The position numbers were made by a program, and so were the translations under genes. 64,000 nucleotides of DNA, from the NCBI RefSeq assembly GCF_030287445.1, contig NZ_JASVWB010000002.1, positions 558,001 to 622,000 of the forward strand. Reading direction: 5' to 3'. The stretch comes from Streptomyces sp. ALI-76-A. GTDB taxonomy: Bacteria > Actinomycetota > Actinomycetes > Streptomycetales > Streptomycetaceae. The notes under the pieces were generated by a model that saw only the letters and a program-made list of their open reading frames with translations, was not told the DNA's origin and did not search any database. Each line of letters opens with the position of its first letter. Position 1 is the stretch's first letter. Positions 52,065-60,459 of the stretch are shown here, in pieces.

Positions 52065-52472
52065 TCACTCCGTGATGGTGGGCGAGACACCGTAGAAGGG
52101 GCGCAGCTCGAGCCACTCGTGGATCGGCTTCCCGCCCGCTCCGGGAGCGGCCGACAGTTCCCCGGCCAGCTCCAGGGCGCGTTCGTAGCTGTCGACGTCG
52201 ATCACCATCCATCCGGCGATGAGGTCCTTGGTCTCGGCGAACGGGCCGTCGGTGACCGGCGGGCGCCCCTCGCCGTCGTACCGGACCCACGTTCCTTCGG
52301 GAGCCAGAGCCTGACCGTCGACGAACTCGCCGGTCTGCTCGAGCCGGGCCGCGAAGTCGTTCATGTACTGCACGTGCGCCGAGATCTCTTCGGGCGTCCA
52401 CTGGTCCATGGCCACGTCATTGACCGGAGCCGGGGCGCCGCGGTAGTGCTTGAGCAGCAAGTACTTGGCCAT
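52065..52472 (-). CDS. YCII-related DGPF protein
   Basis: A 135-residue YCII-superfamily protein: AKYLLLKHYRGAPAPVND, WTPEEISAHVQYMNDFAARL, then the diagnostic DGPF in VTDGPFAETKDLIAGWMVID and a C-terminal PIHEWLELRPF. DGPF proteins are the usual co-encoded targets of ECF42 sigma factors; biochemical function is unknown. First gene of the two-gene unit. Confidence 0.9.
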   Translation of the reverse strand: MAKYLLLKHYRGAPAPVNDVAMDQWTPEEISAHVQYMNDFAARLEQTGEFVDGQALAPEGTWVRYDGEGRPPVTDGPFAETKDLIAGWMVIDVDSYERALELAGELSAAPGAGGKPIHEWLELRPFYGVSPTITE

Positions 52473-53057
52473 CGGATTTCTCCTCGGTGCTGTGCGACCC
52501 ATTGTGGTCGCGTTCACTACGGGGACGGAGCCAGTCAGGGATTCTCGACATCACCGGCCGAGGTTTTTTCGAGCACCCGTCGCAGGGCCTGGGTGACCCT
52601 TGCACGGCGTCCGGATCCTCCGTCCCTCGCCCCGGTTACGGATCCGAGTACGGCCACCTGGCCACCGCTGATCGTGGACGTTTCGCTGCGCCCGGTCCCT
52701 GCTTCAGGCCGGGGGCCGAGGTGAGGCCGAGGCCGGGGCGCGTCCGCCCTCACCGAGGACCACGCCGCTCCGACAGGCCGACAGTCGCAGACGGTGCCGG
52801 TACGCCGCCGAACACCGGCCGGCGCCACGTGAGCGGTCACGCCGACTGGGTCGGCAGCCGAGCGGGAGGCCCTGTCCCCGCCCACCGCCACCGGCACCCC
52901 CGAAACAGTCACGCGGCAGACGCTCCACGGCACAGTGCACCGCGCGGTGCCGGACACCCCGCGGTACCCACCACGCGCCAGAAGGCACCGGACGACGGGT
53001 CGAACGGGTCAGGAACCGAGAAGCGCCGGTCACCGGACCGCCCCTACTGTGTGAGCC
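52473..53057. other. No supported gene (585 bases)
   Basis: Divergent promoter region and featureless high-GC sequence. The long frames here are Arg/Pro-rich and without family similarity. No repeat of note was seen. Confidence 0.45.
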
Positions 53058-53468
53058 ATGGACATCACCCTCCACACGGCCTCCCTCCCTCACACCGACC
53101 CGGACGCCTCCCTGGCCTTCTACCGCGACCTGCTCGGCTTCGAGGTACGCAGCGACGTCGGACACGGCACGATGCGGTGGATCGTCGTCGGCCCCGCCGG
53201 CCGGCCCGGCACGGCCCTCCTCCTGGCGCCGCCGGGCGCCGACCCCGGCATCACCGAGGACGAGCGCCGCACCATCGCCGAGATGATGGCCAAGGGCACG
53301 TACGGCTGGATCATGCTGGCCACCCCCGACCTCGACAGCACCTTCGAGAAGCTACGGGCCGGCGGCGCCGAGATCGTCCAGGAACCGACCGAGCAGCCGT
53401 ACGGCATCCGCGACTGCGCCTTCCGGGATCCCGCGGGCAACATGATCCGCTTCCAGGAACTCCGCTAG
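53058..53468 (+). CDS. VOC (glyoxalase/dioxygenase fold) protein
   Basis: A 136-residue VOC-superfamily protein with two beta-alpha-beta-beta-beta units: ASLAFYRDLLGFEVRSDVGH, GTMRWIVVGPAGRPGTALLL, TYGWIMLATPDLDSTFEKLR, PYGIRDCAFRDPAGNMIRF. The final DPAGNMIRFQE is the classical metal-binding Glu strand. Substrate unknown. It probably forms a stress gene pair with the AraC-like gene 164 bases downstream. Confidence 0.88.
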   Translation: MDITLHTASLPHTDPDASLAFYRDLLGFEVRSDVGHGTMRWIVVGPAGRPGTALLLAPPGADPGITEDERRTIAEMMAKGTYGWIMLATPDLDSTFEKLRAGGAEIVQEPTEQPYGIRDCAFRDPAGNMIRFQELR

Positions 53469-54046
53469 GACGTGGCCGGGCAGTCCGGCCACCGACCGGG
53501 ACCGTGCCACGGACGCCGAAGCGCCTTCTCACTGCGTCCGCCCACGAGACTCAGTACGTCCGCCCCCGAGATCGAGCACTCCGCGCCGCGGACACGCGTA
53601 CGCGCACCACCACCGGCGAAAGAGGTTCTCTCATGTGTCACCCGGCATGGACGCGCGCACGGATGGCCGCACAACGCCTGAACGACCTCGCGCGACTGCG
53701 CCGCGTCCGCGACCAGATGGACCGGCAGTACGCGCAGCCACTGGACGTCCCTGCGCTCGCCCGCCAGGCGGGCCTGCCGGCCGGAGACCTCCATCGGCAG
53801 TTCCAGCTCGCCTACGGCCAGTCGCCGTACGCCTACCTCGTGACGCGCCGCGTCCAACGCGCGGTGGCGCTGCTGCGAGGCGGCGACCACACCTTCGCCG
53901 AGGCCCGCTGCGCGGTCGGCCGCACATCACCGGGCACCTCCGAAACCCGCCTCACCGAACTGGCCGGCATGGTGCCCAGCACCTACGACGTCCACGCGGC
54001 GGACACGGCGGACACGGCGGCGGTCAGCGAACTTCCGAATCACGCC

Positions 54047-54430
54047 TTAGATCGCGCAGCCGTTCGGGCCGGGGACGCCGTCGATCCAGTTGCTGCTGTT
54101 CTCGACGTAATAGCTCGACATGATCCCGTACTTGGTCCAGCCTCGCGGCTGGACCATCACCCAGTAGGGGTTGCCGCCGACCGACTGGCCCGGTATCTGG
54201 CAGTACACCAACACCTCGTCCCAGGAGTTGATCTGGCCGATGATCGAGGGGCAGTTCGAGGTGCTCGGCGAGGTCGCGCAGTCGCCCTCGTTGATACTGC
54301 GGACGTTGACCCCGTCCGCCCACACGCCGTACCAACCGCGGCCGTGTCCGTCGGCCGCGGCGCTCTGGGAGGTGGTGACCACAAGGGCGATCGCGCCGGC
54401 AGCGGCGAGTGCCGCGGTCCTCTTGCGCAT
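54047..54430 (-). CDS. Small secreted Cys-containing SH3-like protein
   Basis: A 127-residue protein with a Sec signal peptide (RTAALAAAGAIALVVTTSQS then AAADG). The mature part has GVWADGVNVRS, four Cys (GDCATSPSTSNC, VYCQIPGQ, PNGCAI) and WVMVQPRGWTKYGIMSSYYV, like bacterial SH3-type extracellular domains. Function unknown. AAAGGAAC precedes ATG 54430. A tandem repeat and a TGACA inverted repeat lie in its upstream region. Confidence 0.8.
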   Translation of the reverse strand: MRKRTAALAAAGAIALVVTTSQSAAADGHGRGWYGVWADGVNVRSINEGDCATSPSTSNCPSIIGQINSWDEVLVYCQIPGQSVGGNPYWVMVQPRGWTKYGIMSSYYVENSSNWIDGVPGPNGCAI

Positions 54431-54454
54431 GACGTTCCTTTCGGTGCCGAGCCG

Positions 54455-54494
54455 GGTCGGCTCGGGTCGGCTCGGGTCGGCTCGGGTCGGCTCG
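54455..54494. repeat. Four perfect tandem copies of a 10-base unit
   Basis: GGTCGGCTCG is repeated four times without change, from 25 bases upstream of the start codon of the secreted SH3-like protein. Copy number could vary by slippage and change the distance between promoter and ribosome-binding site or the mRNA leader. Confidence 0.9.
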
Positions 54495-54549
54495 GGGAGG
54501 TTTCCCGTACTGTTCGCCCCGCACGTTAGGCAATCCCGAGAGACCGCGG

Positions 54550-54569
54550 TCCCTGACATCTGTCAGGAC
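54550..54569. promoter_or_regulatory. TCCCTGACA-TC-TGTCAGGAC inverted repeat
   Basis: Core CCTGACA and TGTCAGG are perfect mirror arms around two bases, between the divergent secreted-protein genes (54430 minus, 54657 plus). The same motif, with CTGACAGATGTCAGGGACCG identical when read on the minus strand here, recurs at 63944. Probably a transcription-factor operator. Confidence 0.65.
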
Positions 54570-54656
54570 CAGGGTCCCGGATCAGCCGCGATGCTTGGCC
54601 ACTTGGAAGCGGCCGGCCGACACAGCCGACCGGCAGTGACTGAGACGAAGAAGACC

Positions 54657-55043
54657 GTGACTGCACGGTTTCGCAAGAAGGCGGGCGTGGCCATAGCGGC
54701 GCTGCTGATGACGGCGGCCACGGGTGTGGCTTCTTCCTCGCCGGCGTCAGCCGCTGCGGCGGACTGCCCCAGGGGAGACGTCTGCGTATGGATCAACAGC
54801 GTCGCGTGGGGCCAGCCGACGTGGAAGTCGACGGGCAATCTGTACAACCTGCACTCGGACCAGGGGATGTACATCCTCAACAACGGTGTGCGCTATCCGG
54901 GCGCGGAGCACATCTGGTTCGACCTCACCGCCCAGCACGGCGGGAACTTCACGGGGTGCCTGCACTACCCGAACGACCCCAACGTGGACATCTTCCTGGG
55001 CCCCGTGACCTTGCACAGTGCGGTGTGGGGCGGGGAGTGCTGA
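54657..55043 (+). CDS. Secreted peptidase-inhibitor-like protein (family I36 type)
   Basis: A 128-residue protein. Signal peptide (KKAGVAIAALLMTAATGVAS, then ASAAAA) and a mature domain starting DCPRGDVCVWINSVAWGQPT with Cys pairs and aromatic residues (GVRYPGAEHIWFDLTAQHGG, FTGCLHYPND). The CPxGxxCxW start is characteristic of the SMPI/beta-gamma-crystallin-like I36 metalloproteinase inhibitors of Streptomyces. Inhibitory activity is not demonstrated by sequence. GTG 54657 follows GAAGAA. Confidence 0.8.
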   Translation: MTARFRKKAGVAIAALLMTAATGVASSSPASAAAADCPRGDVCVWINSVAWGQPTWKSTGNLYNLHSDQGMYILNNGVRYPGAEHIWFDLTAQHGGNFTGCLHYPNDPNVDIFLGPVTLHSAVWGGEC

Positions 55044-55581
55044 GCTGATCCGCTCGTTGGTCCGGTCGTGGGGAGGCATCGCACGAACGCCTGCCGACAG
55101 CACGGCAAGCCAATCCGGTCTGGTCACTCGTCGCTCCGACTGACTCGGTGTGCCAGGTGTTGGGGTACGTCGTGCCGCCGCCACCGGAGGGATTCGCGAC
55201 GTGTGACGCTTTCGATCGCTCTCTGCCGCCTGAGCAGCAGGGCGCGGCGTTCGCCTGCGGTGATCCCTCGTGTCCGACGCGTGACCGGGGAGGCACCCTG
55301 GGTAACCAGGTCAGGCGCGCCCACCGGAGCGCTGTCTCCGACGGGGACCAGGCCGAGGCCGCGTCACCGTAGCTGGTCCACCAGCGATGACGCGGGGCCG
55401 TCCGCTGCCGCGCAGCACAGCCGGCACACCGCAGCACAAGGCGCCACAGCCCGTCGCGGCACACCGCGGCCCGACCCACAGAGCACGCTCCCCTGGACGG
55501 ATCATGCAGGGCGCCGTCCGGGCCGACGGCGTCGTGGACAGCGGATACGGGTAGGGGCGGCCCGTTCCGTACCCTTGCGGC
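55044..55581. other. No well-supported gene (538 bases)
   Basis: A 74-residue frame at 55148-55372 with four Cys (FATCDAFDRSLPPEQQ, FACGDPSCPTRD) is the best candidate, but it has no ribosome-binding site and no known relatives I can name. The remainder is promoter DNA for the sirtuin gene. Confidence 0.4.
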
Positions 55582-56493
55582 ATGCGCATGCGCCCCACTC
55601 TGAGTTGGACCCCTGCCGAGGACCTGCCGCCGGGCACCACGGACCTGGAGCCGGTGGCCGGTGCACTGCGCACCGGTGGTGTGCTGGTGCTCAGCGGGGC
55701 TGGCATCTCCACCGAGTCGGGCATCCCCGACTACCGGGGCGAGGGCGGGAGCCTGAGCCGGCACACCCCGATGACGTACCAGGACTTCACCGCCGGCGCC
55801 CAGGCCCGGCGCCGGTACTGGGCGCGCAGCCACCTCGGCTGGCGCACCTTCGGCCGCGCCCGGCCCAACGCCGGACACCGGGCCGTGGCCGCGTTCGCCC
55901 GGGACGGCCTGCTGTCGGGGGTGATCACCCAGAACGTCGACGGCCTCCACCAGGCCGCCGGCAGCGAGGGCGTCGTGGAACTCCACGGGAGCCTGGCGCG
56001 GGTCGTCTGCCTTTCCTGCGGTGCCGTCAGTCCGCGCCACGAGCTTGCCCGGCGCTTGGAGGAGGCCAATCCAGGCTTCGATCCGGTCGCCGCCGCGATC
56101 AACCCCGACGGCGACGCCGACCTCACGGACGACCAGGTCGCGGACTTCCGGGTGCTGCCCTGCACGATCTGCGGCGGCATCCTCAAACCGGACGTGGTGT
56201 TCTTCGGCGAAACCGTCCCACCGCCGCGGGTCGAGCATTGCCGCACACTGGTCCGCGAAGCGGCCTCGCTGCTGGTCCTGGGTTCCTCACTGACGGTGAT
56301 GTCGGGGCTCCGGTTCGTCCGTCAGGCAGCCCAGGCCGGGAAGCCGGTCCTGATCGTCAACCGGGACCCCACACGCGGCGACCCGCACGCCCTCGCCCGG
56401 GTTTCACTCCCGCTGGGAACGGCCCTCACCACCGTGGCCGACCGGCTGGGCGTTCCCGTCGACGACGAGGTGACGGCCCACCCGCGGCAGTGA
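55582..56493 (+). CDS. NAD-dependent sirtuin deacylase (SIR2 family)
   Basis: A 303-residue sirtuin: NAD-binding GAGISTESGIPDYRGEGG, catalytic TQNVDGLHQAAGS and VVELHGSLARVVCLSCG, a four-Cys zinc site (CLSCG and CTICGG), then KPDVVFFGETVPPPRV, GSSLTVMSGLRFV and LIVNRDPTRGDPHA. It removes acyl groups from lysines using NAD. It is longer than CobB-type sirtuins and belongs to the class with the extended Zn module. Monocistronic. Confidence 0.93.
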   Translation: MRMRPTLSWTPAEDLPPGTTDLEPVAGALRTGGVLVLSGAGISTESGIPDYRGEGGSLSRHTPMTYQDFTAGAQARRRYWARSHLGWRTFGRARPNAGHRAVAAFARDGLLSGVITQNVDGLHQAAGSEGVVELHGSLARVVCLSCGAVSPRHELARRLEEANPGFDPVAAAINPDGDADLTDDQVADFRVLPCTICGGILKPDVVFFGETVPPPRVEHCRTLVREAASLLVLGSSLTVMSGLRFVRQAAQAGKPVLIVNRDPTRGDPHALARVSLPLGTALTTVADRLGVPVDDEVTAHPRQ

Positions 56494-56941
56494 CGGTGAC
56501 GAGGCATCACGGTTGGCTTGGTCCGTGCCGCGAGGTGTCGGGGGCCGCGACAGGCGAACTGATCCGCTCGCGAAGGCGGTTCCGCGGATCCGGCCACCGC
56601 CACCCCTTTGAATCCGTCCAGTTGGTTCTGGCCAGTCCGACCGACCGGCCGGCCGGCCACCGGCCGTCACCGGCGGCATCGCCACTCGCCGACGCGGGAC
56701 CGCCACTGCGGCGGCTCCAGCACCGCGTAACGGCTCCGGACGGCTCCGGTGCGGCTCGTCCTGTCCGCACACCCTCACTCGCTTCGGGCAGTTGCAGTGA
56801 GGCAGGGGATGCTCCTGCCTCGCGCATGCCGGGGCGCAGGCCGCCTCAACGGCTCTTCAACCAGTGGACCGGCAACGGCTCTTCATACCGGTGCACCTGC
56901 ACGACGGTCTGCCCCCGGACGGCAACGCCGCCTCACCACGG
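56494..56941. other. No supported gene (448 bases)
   Basis: Lies between the ends of a plus-strand and a minus-strand gene, so it needs no promoter. Frames are high-GC shadows; no strong terminator hairpin was found by eye. Confidence 0.4.
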
Positions 56942-57184
56942 TCAGAACGGAAGGCGACCGCGGGTACGGCGGCCGGCCGAGCCACTGCGGCCCACGGCGC
57001 GGGAACTGGTGTGGAAGGGCTTGCTGAAAAGCCTGCCCAGGACACCCGGCGCCTTGCCGCCGGCTCGCGCACCGGCGCCGAGCGAACGTTGGGTGCCGCG
57101 CTCCGGGTGGCGGGAAAGACGGGGGACGAAGAAGGCCAGGACGGCCAGAACCACACATACGGCAACAACACCGGCGATAACCAC
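56942..57184 (-). CDS. Small membrane-anchored basic protein (DUF6411-like)
   Basis: An 80-residue protein: one N-terminal helix (VIAGVVAVCVVLAVLAFFVP), then RLSRHPERGTQRSLGAGARA and a basic GKAPGVLGRLFSKPFHTSSRA tail. Streptomyces genomes carry many such one-helix proteins annotated DUF6411; function unknown. GTG 57184 has AGGGAG seven bases upstream. Confidence 0.75.
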   Translation of the reverse strand: MVIAGVVAVCVVLAVLAFFVPRLSRHPERGTQRSLGAGARAGGKAPGVLGRLFSKPFHTSSRAVGRSGSAGRRTRGRLPF

Positions 57185-57323
57185 GAGTCGACTCCCTGAT
57201 TAGGTTGGGGAGAGACAAGTGCCCCGTCACACCGCTTCCATGTGACGGGCGCTCCGGACCTTGGTCGCCGCCGTCCACCCGTGGGCACCCCAGCGGTGGC
57301 CGTGACCGGGTTCGCGGGAGGCG

Positions 57324-58541
57324 TCAGAGGAAGCGACGGATGGGAGCGACGGCCGCCTCCCGCAGTCGCCGCGTGAGGGGGCGGCGGTTCCAGCGGCCCT
57401 TCTCGATCCGTTCACTGGCCCGCAGGTCCTCGTCGAAGTGCTGGTCGAGGGTGGCGGTGAAGTCCTCGTCCAGGACGGCGAGCATGACCTCTTCGTCGTG
57501 GTCCAGAGAGCGGCGGTTGAAGTTGGTGGAGCCGATCAGGGCGGCGATCCGGTCGACGGTGATGACCTTGGCATGCATCATCGTCGGCTGGTACTCGAAG
57601 ATGCGGACCCCGCAGTCGAGCAGGTCTTCGTAGAAGTGCTGACCGGCCAGTTGGCATACGCGCTTGTCGGTATGGGGACCGGGCAGCAGGATCTCCACCT
57701 CGACGCCGCGTCGGGCGGCCGCGCACAGCAGGTCGATGAAGTAGGCGTCGGGGGCGAAATAGGCGGTGGCGAGCCGGAAGCGGACCTGAGCGGACTCGAT
57801 CATGACCCGCAGCAGCGTCTGCATGTCCTGCCAGCCGAAGCTGGCCGAGCCGCGGACGACCTGGACCACGGCGTCGCCCTGCGGCCTGTGGCCGGTGAAA
57901 CGGTCACGGTCGTCGAAGAGGGTGTCGTGGCACTCGGCCCAGTTCTGCGCGAAGGCGGCGGCGATGCCGTCCACCGCCGGCCCGGACACCTGAACGTGGG
58001 TGTCGCGCCATTCGCCCTCGTTGCGGGCGTCTCCGCACCATTCCTCGGCTATGCCCACCCCGCCGGTGAACGCCGCCTCCTCGTCCACGACGAGCACTTT
58101 GCGATGGCAGCGGTGATTCTGCTTGAGGGGGCTCAGATACAAGGGCTTACGGAACCAGGCCACCTTGACGCCGGCCCCGACCATCATGTCCAGCAGGTGC
58201 GGTTCGATCCGGCGGCTGCCGAAGCCGTCCAGCAGCAGCCGCACCCGCACACCGTCGCGGGCCCGCTCGGCCAGCGCGGTCGCGAACTCTCGGGCGATCT
58301 CACCGCGCCAGTACACGAACGTCATCATGTCCACGGTGTGCCGCGCGCCGCGGATGCTCTCCAGCATGGCCGGGAAGATCTCGTCCCCGTTGCGCAGCAC
58401 CACGAGGGCGTTGCCTTCCGTGGCGGCGATGCCGATCAGGCGTTCCAGGCGACGCCGCATCCGCTGTTTGTGCTGCTCCACAGGCAGGGGCGGTTCGGCG
58501 GTCGCCGGGAAATCCTCCGGCTCGCTGCGTGTGGTCGTCAC
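57324..58541 (-). CDS. Cardiolipin-synthase-like phospholipase D family enzyme
   Basis: A 405-residue PLD-superfamily protein with two HKD motifs: HRKVLVVDEEAAFTGG and HAKVITVDRIAALIGSTNFN. Other segments: EIFPAMLESIRGARHTVDMM, RVRLLLDGFGSRRIEPHLLD, YFAPDAYFIDLLCAAARRGV. It lacks the N-terminal membrane helices of ClsA, resembling the soluble ClsB type. GTG 58541 is preferred, with GGGGGAG upstream; a longer frame to 58607 is unlikely. Confidence 0.88.
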   Translation of the reverse strand: MTTTRSEPEDFPATAEPPLPVEQHKQRMRRRLERLIGIAATEGNALVVLRNGDEIFPAMLESIRGARHTVDMMTFVYWRGEIAREFATALAERARDGVRVRLLLDGFGSRRIEPHLLDMMVGAGVKVAWFRKPLYLSPLKQNHRCHRKVLVVDEEAAFTGGVGIAEEWCGDARNEGEWRDTHVQVSGPAVDGIAAAFAQNWAECHDTLFDDRDRFTGHRPQGDAVVQVVRGSASFGWQDMQTLLRVMIESAQVRFRLATAYFAPDAYFIDLLCAAARRGVEVEILLPGPHTDKRVCQLAGQHFYEDLLDCGVRIFEYQPTMMHAKVITVDRIAALIGSTNFNRRSLDHDEEVMLAVLDEDFTATLDQHFDEDLRASERIEKGRWNRRPLTRRLREAAVAPIRRFL

Positions 58542-58798
58542 GGCTCCCCCGTCCAGTCGAAGATGGCCGACCCGTGCGTCGGGCGGCGCCGAGGTGACTG
58601 TACACACGCACCCGACCAGGTGCTGACGGGCCCTCGCCGCGCCAGGGCCGAGTCCCTACGGCTCCGATCAGCCCCGACAGATTCCACAAATCAGACAACT
58701 CCGACAGCCCAACACCCGCAGAGCCCCAACACCCGCAGAGCCCCAGGACCCCAAGGCCCCAATAAGAGGCCGTCACATCCGGTTTCGCAGCCGGAGCC

Positions 58799-59554
58799 TC
58801 AGCTGTTGACCAGGGTGCGGCCGAGGAGAGGGAGCAGGCGGTCCCAGTGGCGCTTCAGGGCCGAGGGGTTGAAGGCGTCGGTGTCGGCCATGGTGAAGCC
58901 GTGGACGGTGCCGGGGTAGATCTCGGAGGTGTAGTCGACACCTGCGCCATCCAGCGCCTGGTTGAGCTCGCCGAGAGCCTCGGGGGTCAGATCGGTCTCG
59001 GCGTGCCCGAGATGGACCTGGGCGGTGAGCTTGGAGAGGAGGCGATGCGTGCCGTCGGGCCCGTCGGCGCCCACAGGACCGTGGAATCCGGCGACGGCGG
59101 CTACGTGACGCGGGTGCGCCGCGGCGGTGCGCATCGCCAGGAGGCCGCCTATGCAGTACCCGGTCACCGCGACCGGTCCGGCGTCGACCTCGGGCTGGGT
59201 GGTGAGGAACCTCAGGTAGGCGTCGGCGTCACTCAGGACCCGTTCGGGGGTGTGCGCCTCGATCAAGGGCATCAACTGGGCCATGACCGCGGGCCGGACC
59301 TCCTCTCCGATGTGGTCCGGAAGTGCGATCACCGGCGCCGGGCCGTTCCGGTAGAAGATGTTGGGGACGAGCACGTAGTACCCGTGCCCGGCCAGTTCAC
59401 GGGCCATGTCCCGCAGCACGGGCCGGATACCGAAACCGTCCGCGTACATCAGGACCCCTGGGAGCCGCGCGTCGTGGCTCTCGCGGCTCGGGAAGGCGGC
59501 GAAGGCGTCGGCCTGGCCGTCCGGGGTGGGGATCCGCAGTGTCTTGACGGGCAA
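58799..59554 (-). CDS. Dienelactone hydrolase family alpha/beta hydrolase
   Basis: A 251-residue hydrolase: LPGVLMYADGFGIRPVLRDM, nucleophile Cys in AVTGYCIGGLLAMRTAAAHP, acid in HLGHAETDLTPEAL and His in IYPGTVHGFTMADTDAFN. The Cys-His-Asp set is that of dienelactone hydrolases. No ATG/GTG fits; TTG 59554 with AAGGAAG five bases before it gives MPVKTLRIPTPDG. It is divergent from a MarR gene and lies behind two 17-base operators, so it is likely induced by a ligand of that regulator. Confidence 0.85.
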   Translation of the reverse strand: MPVKTLRIPTPDGQADAFAAFPSRESHDARLPGVLMYADGFGIRPVLRDMARELAGHGYYVLVPNIFYRNGPAPVIALPDHIGEEVRPAVMAQLMPLIEAHTPERVLSDADAYLRFLTTQPEVDAGPVAVTGYCIGGLLAMRTAAAHPRHVAAVAGFHGPVGADGPDGTHRLLSKLTAQVHLGHAETDLTPEALGELNQALDGAGVDYTSEIYPGTVHGFTMADTDAFNPSALKRHWDRLLPLLGRTLVNS

Positions 59555-59595
59555 GAGCTTCCTTCCTCTTCCTTCTTCGGAGTTCACCTACATAG

Positions 59596-59612
59596 CGTTA
59601 GTCGCACTAACG
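59596..59612. promoter_or_regulatory. MarR operator 1 (CGTTAGT-CGC-ACTAACG)
   Basis: A perfect 7-base inverted repeat with a three-base spacer, 42 bases upstream of the hydrolase start. An almost identical site begins 44 bases to the right. The pair lies between the divergent hydrolase and MarR genes. Confidence 0.8.
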
Positions 59613-59639
59613 TTTTTCGCCCGAGCGGCGAACGTACAT

Positions 59640-59656
59640 CGTTAGTCGGACTAACG
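59640..59656. promoter_or_regulatory. MarR operator 2 (CGTTAGT-CGG-ACTAACG)
   Basis: Same palindrome as operator 1 except for the central base, 20 bases before the MarR start codon. Occupation would repress the MarR gene itself; both sites together could control the hydrolase promoter. Confidence 0.8.
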
Positions 59657-59676
59657 CAACGGGTAGGATCAGTGCC

Positions 59677-60159
59677 ATGATCAGTGCCGAAGCCGCAGAC
59701 ATGCCGGACGACGGCGCGGCCAGGACGCCAGGCAGGCTGCGCCGTCGGGCGAGCCGACTGTTGTCGCAGCTCTCCGCGCGGTCGGACCGGCTGATCACCG
59801 AGGGGCTGGGCGGGGCCGGCGCCCGCAAGTGGCACTACGCCGTGCTCGCCTCACTGGAGGAGTACGGACCGGCCAGCCAGGCCGAGTTGAGCGGGCGCTC
59901 CGCCATCTACCGCAGCGACATGGTCGGCGTGCTCAACGAACTGGCCGAGCGTGACCTCGTCGAGCGGACGCCGGATCCCGATGACCGGCGCCGCAACATC
60001 ATCACCATCTCGGCTCAGGGCCGCCGTCACCTACGCCGCCTCGACAAGGTCCTGGACGACCTCCACGACGAACTGCTGGCACCGCTGAGTCCGGCCGAAC
60101 GCGACCAGTTCGTGCAGATGCTCAACCGTTTGCTGGACCACCATGCCCGAGCCTCCTGA
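59677..60159 (+). CDS. MarR-family transcriptional regulator
   Basis: A 160-residue MarR protein: LRRRASRLLSQLSARSDRLI, KWHYAVLASLEEYGPASQAE, LSGRSAIYRSDMVGVLNELA, wing LVERTPDPDDRRRNIITIS and dimer helix LLAPLSPAERDQFVQMLNRL. The likely ligand is a phenolic or lactone compound given the divergent hydrolase. ATG 59677 directly follows the second operator, implying autoregulation. Confidence 0.92.
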   Translation: MISAEAADMPDDGAARTPGRLRRRASRLLSQLSARSDRLITEGLGGAGARKWHYAVLASLEEYGPASQAELSGRSAIYRSDMVGVLNELAERDLVERTPDPDDRRRNIITISAQGRRHLRRLDKVLDDLHDELLAPLSPAERDQFVQMLNRLLDHHARAS

Positions 60160-60459
60160 CCCCGCTGAGCCGTATCCGACGCCGGCCACCGTGCACCGTG
60201 CACCGTGCACTGGCCAGGAACCGTCGAGGACCGGCGACAGCGCCTGGCAGGTCCAGCCCGCTACGGGCTGATCAGCCCGTGTTCACCGGCGCCCGTAGCG
60301 ATCAGTCGGGCGGAGCATCCCTTCTCCGACGGCTCCGATCTCCTGACAGACCGAGACGACGGGCATCAGGGACCACCACTCCCTCGATGACCGGTCCGGG
60401 CAGAGTGCGCCCGCCTACCCCGCACGCGGCTGACGTCCCCTCGCGCATGGCCGGCTCAC
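60160..60459. other. No supported gene (300 bases)
   Basis: Lies between convergent genes. A seven-base unit ACCGTGC is repeated three times in tandem at 60188-60208. Otherwise featureless. Confidence 0.45.

Larger units (their letters stand above)
53633..54529 (+). pseudogene. AraC-family regulator with decayed second HTH and read-through tail
   Basis: From ATG 53633 (AGAGG eight bases before) the frame matches small AraC regulators that sit beside VOC genes: LRRVRDQMDRQYAQPLDVPA, LARQAGLPAGDLHRQFQLAY and GQSPYAYLVTRRVQRAVALL. The second helix-turn-helix is altered (ARCAVGRTSPGTSETRLTEL where relatives have AVG(C/F)SSLGTFSTRF), and after PSTYDVHAADTADTA the family's end is missing. The frame then runs 160 residues through the antisense of the next gene to 54529. 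Probably a decaying or truncated gene. Confidence 0.6.
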
